From: Hyphomicrobiales bacterium
GTDB lineage: Bacteria > Pseudomonadota > Alphaproteobacteria > Rhizobiales > Methyloligellaceae
Length of the DNA: 64,000 nt
NCBI GenBank assembly: GCA_021775595.1
Contig: JAJFHN010000010.1
Span: 1-64,000, forward strand
Reading direction: 5' to 3'
This document shows, piece by piece, positions 60,201 through 64,000 of the stretch; position 1 is the stretch's first letter; each line of letters begins with the position of its first letter. Both the position numbers and the translations under genes were made by a program. The notes beneath the pieces were generated by a model. It was given only the letters and a program-made list of their open reading frames with translations. It ran no database searches and had not been told where the DNA came from.

Positions 60201-62879
60201 TCAAGCAGCTTCGGTTTTAGAGGCAAGGGGATCGTAGTTGAGAATTGGCGCCAACCATTTCTCGGCTTTGGCCAGGCTCCACCCCTTTCGGCCCGCGTAA
60301 TCCTTGACCTGATCGCGCTCTATTCGGCCAACCCCGAAGTAATGGCTTTTGGGATGGGAAAAATAGACGCCGGAGACGGCCGCGCCGGGCCACATGGCAA
60401 AGGACTCGGTCAGCATTACGCCGCTGCGCTTTTCGGCTTCGAGCAAATCAAACAACGTGCCCTTCTCGGTGTGGTCTGGTTGGGCTGGATAGCCGGGTGC
60501 TGGTCGGATGCCGCGATACTTCTCCGCGATTAGTTCTTCGCTTGAGAGGTTCTCCTTGGCGGCATACCCCCAAAACTCCTTGCGCACGCGCAAATGCAAA
60601 TGCTCCGCAAAGGCTTCAGCCAAACGGTCGGCTAGCGCTTTCAGCAGGATCTTCGAATAATCGTCATGGGCCTCGTCGAAGGCTTGGGACCTCGCCTCCT
60701 CGCCTATGCCCGTCGTCACCACGAAGGCGCCGATGTGGTCGGCCAAAGACGTCTCCTTTGGCGCGACGAAATCGGCGAGCGCGGTGTTGGCGCGCGGCCC
60801 GACGCGCGTCATCTGCTGGCGGAGAGTGTGCAAGGTATGAAGCGGAGCGCCACGTTTTTCATCGGCATAGACTTCGACATCGTCGCCAACCGCGTTGGCT
60901 GGCCAAAGACCGATTACGGCATTGGCGGTCAGCCACTTCTCCTCGACGATTTTGGCAAGCATCGCTTGGGCGTCGTCGTAGAGCTGGCGCGCCGCCTCGC
61001 CCATTTTGTCGTCTTCCAGGATGCGGGGGAAACGCCCCTTGAGTTCCCAGGTGGCAAAGAACGGCGTCCAGTCGATGAGCGGCACGATTTCGCTCAAGTC
61101 GTAATCGAGGAAGTCCTTCAATCCGAGGAACTTGGGCGCAGGCGGTTCGTAATCCGACCAGTCGATGGCGAATTTGTTGGCGCGCGCATCGGCCAAGCTT
61201 GCACGCACCTGAGTCTTGCGGCCCTTGGCATGGGCCTCGGCAACACGGGCATAATCTTCTTTGATTTGAGCCACATAGGCGGGCCGCTCGTCATCGGACA
61301 ATAGGTTGGAGACGACGCCAACGGCGCGGCTTGCGTCGGTGACATAGATGGCTTGATTGCGGGCGTAGTTGGGTGAGATCTTCACGGCCGTATGCACCCG
61401 GCTCGTCGTCGCACCGCCGATCAAAAGCGGGATGTCGAAGCCCTCGCGCTCCATTTCCGCGGCCACGTGGCACATCTCATCCAGGCTCGGCGTGATCAAT
61501 CCGGAAAGGCCAATGATGTCGGCTTTTTCGTCGCGCGCTGTGTCGAGAATCTTTTGCGCCGGCGCCATGACGCCAAGGTCGATGACCTGATAATTGTTGC
61601 ACTGGAGAACGACGCCAACGATGTTTTTGCCGATATCGTGCACGTCGCCCTTAACCGTCGCCATAACGATCTTGCCGGCGGCGGGCGCTTCCAGCAGCCC
61701 CAAACGCTTTTTCTCCTCCTCAAGAAAGGGCTGCAGATAAGCAACGGCGCGCTTCATGACCCGCGCCGATTTGACGACCTGGGGCAGAAACATTTTGCCC
61801 GCTCCAAACAGGTCGCCGACCACATTCATGCCGGCCATCAAGGGGCCTTCGATGACATGCAGCGGGCGTTCGGCGCGGCCGCGCGCTTCCTCGGTGTCTT
61901 CCTCGATATAGGCGTCGATGCCCTTGACCAGCGCATGTGTGATGCGGTCCTCGACGGGCGCCTCGCGCCAAGAAAGATCTTCCTCCCGGGCCTTACGGCC
62001 ACCACCCCGATAGCGCTCTGCCGCCTCAAGCAGACGGTCGGTGGCGTCGTCGCGGCGGTTCAAAATGACGTCCTCGACGAGTTCCCTCAGCTCCGGCTTG
62101 ATGTCGTCATAGATGGCGAGCTGACCGGCGTTGACGATCGCCATGTCGAGGCCGGCCGGAATGGCGTGAAACAAAAACACCGAATGCATGGCCTCGCGCA
62201 CTTGGTTGTTGCCGCGAAACGAGAAGGAGAGATTGGAAATACCGCCCGATACATGAACGTGGGGGAGCGTCTCTTTGATGCGTCTGGCCGCCTCGATAAA
62301 GGCGAGCGCATAACCATTGTGCTCCTCGATGCCGGTGGCCACGGCAAAGACATTGGGATCGAAGATTATGTCCTCGGGTGGAAAACCAATCTCGTCAATG
62401 AGCGTCCTGTAAGCGCGTTCACAGATCGCAACCTTCCGGTCGGCCGTCTCGGCCTGACCGGTTTCGTCGAACGCCATGACAACCGCCGCCGCACCGTAAC
62501 GGCGGATCTTGCGGGCCTGTTCCAGAAACGGCTTATCGCCCTCTTTGAGGCTGATCGAATTGACGATCGATTTGCCTTGCACGCATTTGAGGCCCGCCTC
62601 GATGACCGACCATTTGGATGAGTCGATCATCACCGGCACCCGCGCGATATCGGGTTCAGAGGCAATGAGGTTGAGGAAGGTCGTCATCGCCGCTTCGGAA
62701 TCGAGCATGCCCTCATCCATATTGACGTCGATGATTTGGGCACCATTTTCGACCTGCTCGCGGGCCACGTCGACGGCAGCCGCGTAATCATCGGCTTCGA
62801 TGAGTTTGCGGAATTTGGCCGAGCCAGTGACGTTGGTCCGCTCGCCGATATTGACGAATGATTGGGCTGCGTTGCTCAC
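60201..62879 (-). CDS. metH: Cobalamin-dependent methionine synthase, folate/B12/reactivation part
   Basis: This 892-aa chain carries the last three MetH modules. The pterin-binding (methyltetrahydrofolate) domain opens [20 protein letters not shown] and includes [10 protein letters not shown]. The B12 cap and B12-binding domain has [19 protein letters not shown], with the cobalt-ligand His in DxHxxG. The C-terminal AdoMet activation domain has [15 protein letters not shown] and [15 protein letters not shown]. The homocysteine-binding module is missing here and is encoded by the gene just upstream. The start is inferred as GTG at 62879, 23 nt after the upstream stop, with AAGGA nearby; the longer frame to 63269 lies inside the other gene. 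Confidence 0.94.
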   Translation of the reverse strand: MSNAAQSFVNIGERTNVTGSAKFRKLIEADDYAAAVDVAREQVENGAQIIDVNMDEGMLDSEAAMTTFLNLIASEPDIARVPVMIDSSKWSVIEAGLKCVQGKSIVNSISLKEGDKPFLEQARKIRRYGAAAVVMAFDETGQAETADRKVAICERAYRTLIDEIGFPPEDIIFDPNVFAVATGIEEHNGYALAFIEAARRIKETLPHVHVSGGISNLSFSFRGNNQVREAMHSVFLFHAIPAGLDMAIVNAGQLAIYDDIKPELRELVEDVILNRRDDATDRLLEAAERYRGGGRKAREEDLSWREAPVEDRITHALVKGIDAYIEEDTEEARGRAERPLHVIEGPLMAGMNVVGDLFGAGKMFLPQVVKSARVMKRAVAYLQPFLEEEKKRLGLLEAPAAGKIVMATVKGDVHDIGKNIVGVVLQCNNYQVIDLGVMAPAQKILDTARDEKADIIGLSGLITPSLDEMCHVAAEMEREGFDIPLLIGGATTSRVHTAVKISPNYARNQAIYVTDASRAVGVVSNLLSDDERPAYVAQIKEDYARVAEAHAKGRKTQVRASLADARANKFAIDWSDYEPPAPKFLGLKDFLDYDLSEIVPLIDWTPFFATWELKGRFPRILEDDKMGEAARQLYDDAQAMLAKIVEEKWLTANAVIGLWPANAVGDDVEVYADEKRGAPLHTLHTLRQQMTRVGPRANTALADFVAPKETSLADHIGAFVVTTGIGEEARSQAFDEAHDDYSKILLKALADRLAEAFAEHLHLRVRKEFWGYAAKENLSSEELIAEKYRGIRPAPGYPAQPDHTEKGTLFDLLEAEKRSGVMLTESFAMWPGAAVSGVYFSHPKSHYFGVGRIERDQVKDYAGRKGWSLAKAEKWLAPILNYDPLASKTEAA

Positions 62880-62902
62880 GTCGTTTGCGTCCTTGGCGTG
62901 AT

Positions 62903-63967
62903 CTATTGGGGAAGCGCGTAGGGCTCGAGGCCCGAGAGGCGCATTCGCGGCTCGGGCACCGGCACCTCGCGAGGCGGATAAGGGCTGACAGCCTCGATGA
63001 CGGCTTTGATGTGGTCTGGCGAACTGCCACAGCAACCACCGATGATGTTGATGAGCCCGGATTGGGCCCATTCTCCGAGCAGCTCGGCCATCTCCTCCGG
63101 TGATTGATCGTACTCGCCCAATTCGTTCGGCAGGCCGGCATTGGGATAGGCGCAAATGAGCGTATCGGCGACCGCCGCCATATCGGCCACGGCCGGACGA
63201 AGTTGCTCGGCGCCGAACGCGCAATTCATTCCGGCAGCAAAGGGGTTGAGGTGCTGCATTGAATTCCAAAATGCTTCTGGCGTTTGGCCCGATAGATTGC
63301 GCCCCGACAGGTCGGTGATCGTGCCAGATACGATGATCGGGAGCTCAAGACCGAGTTCATCGAAGACCTCAAGCACCGCAAAGCCCGCCGCCTTGGCGTT
63401 CAGAGTGTCGAATACGGTCTCGATAAGCATGATGTCCGCGCCGCCCTCTATCAGGCCACGGACCTGCTCGCCATAAGCTTCGACAAGTTGATCGAAGGTC
63501 ACGTTGCGGAAACCTGGATTGTCGACATCGGGCGAGATCGATGCGGTCCGATTGGTTGGGCCGATCGCACCTGCCACGAAGCGCGGCTTGTCCGGTGTCT
63601 TGGCGCTCCAGCGGTCGGCGGCTTCGCGGGCCAACTGCGCGGCCGCGACATTCAACTCACGGGCGAGCCCGCCCAGGCCGTAATCGTCCAACGAAATCGA
63701 CGTGGCGTTGAAGCTGTTGGTTTCAACGATATCGGAACCCGCCTCGAAATAAGCGTCGTGGATGGCGCGAATGATGTCGGGCTGGGTCAAGGCCAATAGG
63801 TCGTTGTTGCCACGCAGATCGGAGGCGTGATCCTTGAAGCGCTCGCCGCGGTATTCGGCTTCGCCCAATTTGTGGCGCTGGATCATCGTTCCCATCGCGC
63901 CGTCGAGAAACAGGATTCGGGCCGCGGCGGCGGCCTGAAGCGTTTCCAGTGTTTCTTCGCGCGTCAT
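62903..63967 (-). CDS. Methionine synthase, homocysteine S-methyltransferase module (split MetH)
   Basis: This is a 354-aa protein equivalent to the N-terminal domain of MetH. It binds homocysteine through zinc: [15 protein letters not shown] at the N-terminus, [32 protein letters not shown] (first zinc Cys) and [17 protein letters not shown] (Cys pair). The stop is genuine and separates it from the folate/B12 part by 23 nt, so the two polypeptides must act together. AGGAGG lies upstream of the ATG at 63967. The usual partner or regulator would be beyond the right edge. Confidence 0.94.
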   Translation of the reverse strand: MTREETLETLQAAAAARILFLDGAMGTMIQRHKLGEAEYRGERFKDHASDLRGNNDLLALTQPDIIRAIHDAYFEAGSDIVETNSFNATSISLDDYGLGGLARELNVAAAQLAREAADRWSAKTPDKPRFVAGAIGPTNRTASISPDVDNPGFRNVTFDQLVEAYGEQVRGLIEGGADIMLIETVFDTLNAKAAGFAVLEVFDELGLELPIIVSGTITDLSGRNLSGQTPEAFWNSMQHLNPFAAGMNCAFGAEQLRPAVADMAAVADTLICAYPNAGLPNELGEYDQSPEEMAELLGEWAQSGLINIIGGCCGSSPDHIKAVIEAVSPYPPREVPVPEPRMRLSGLEPYALPQ

Positions 63968-64000
63968 GAAGAGACTTCCTCCTGCACGTCTTCACTCCCC

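Overview
The window is high-GC chromosomal DNA from an alphaproteobacterium, most likely Hyphomicrobiales (Rhizobiales) or a close relative. The evidence is the gene order TerB/DnaJ protein - amidase - rnpB - mraZ - dcw cluster - lpxC - bamD - recN - ligA, a DUF2852 gene, a class A RNase P RNA, and a methionine synthase split into two genes as in some other alphaproteobacteria. No insertion sequence, prophage, CRISPR array, tRNA or rRNA was seen. Coding density is very high, and most long ORFs opposite real genes are GC shadows.

Left part (1-14061): an AsmA-family protein running off the left edge with a D-lactate dehydrogenase-type flavoprotein upstream of it (minus strand); a CLC chloride transporter and a UvrD/PcrA helicase (plus); an MscS channel (minus); then FAD monooxygenase, PrmA and an Xaa-Pro aminopeptidase (plus).

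Centre (14079-39072): one long minus-strand block. In transcription order it reads mraZ-rsmH-ftsL-ftsI-murE-murF-mraY-murD-ftsW-murG-murC-murB-ddl-ftsQ-ftsA-ftsZ, then lpxC, bamD, recN and ligA. It makes lipid II from UDP-MurNAc, builds the divisome, and continues into lipid A and outer-membrane assembly and DNA repair. Many junctions are 4-nt stop/start overlaps. Upstream of mraZ is a promoter embedded in an exceptionally regular 10-bp-phased array of GGG elements, which matches the MraZ box. Between that promoter and mraZ lies a leader that can fold into a long hairpin.

Right of the dcw promoter (39299-46653): alpha/beta hydrolase, rnpB, AmiD-type amidase, TerB-DnaJ protein, a small secreted protein with a possible frameshifted tail, an AzgA-type purine permease, a DUF1254/DUF1214 protein and an extended SDR.

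Accessory metabolic part (46816-58195): fused 5-oxoprolinase, DUF2852 protein, and a TetR regulator divergent from a tightly packed five-gene operon (FAH-family hydrolase, MBL-fold hydrolase, DUF427, SAM methyltransferase, MOSC) with no recognised pathway. An AcuI/YhdH-type reductase, a 27-residue single-membrane-span microprotein with a strong ribosome binding site, and a class V aminotransferase-fold protein follow.

Right end (58344-63967): two tandem paralogous membrane proteins of unknown function, then the split cobalamin-dependent methionine synthase.
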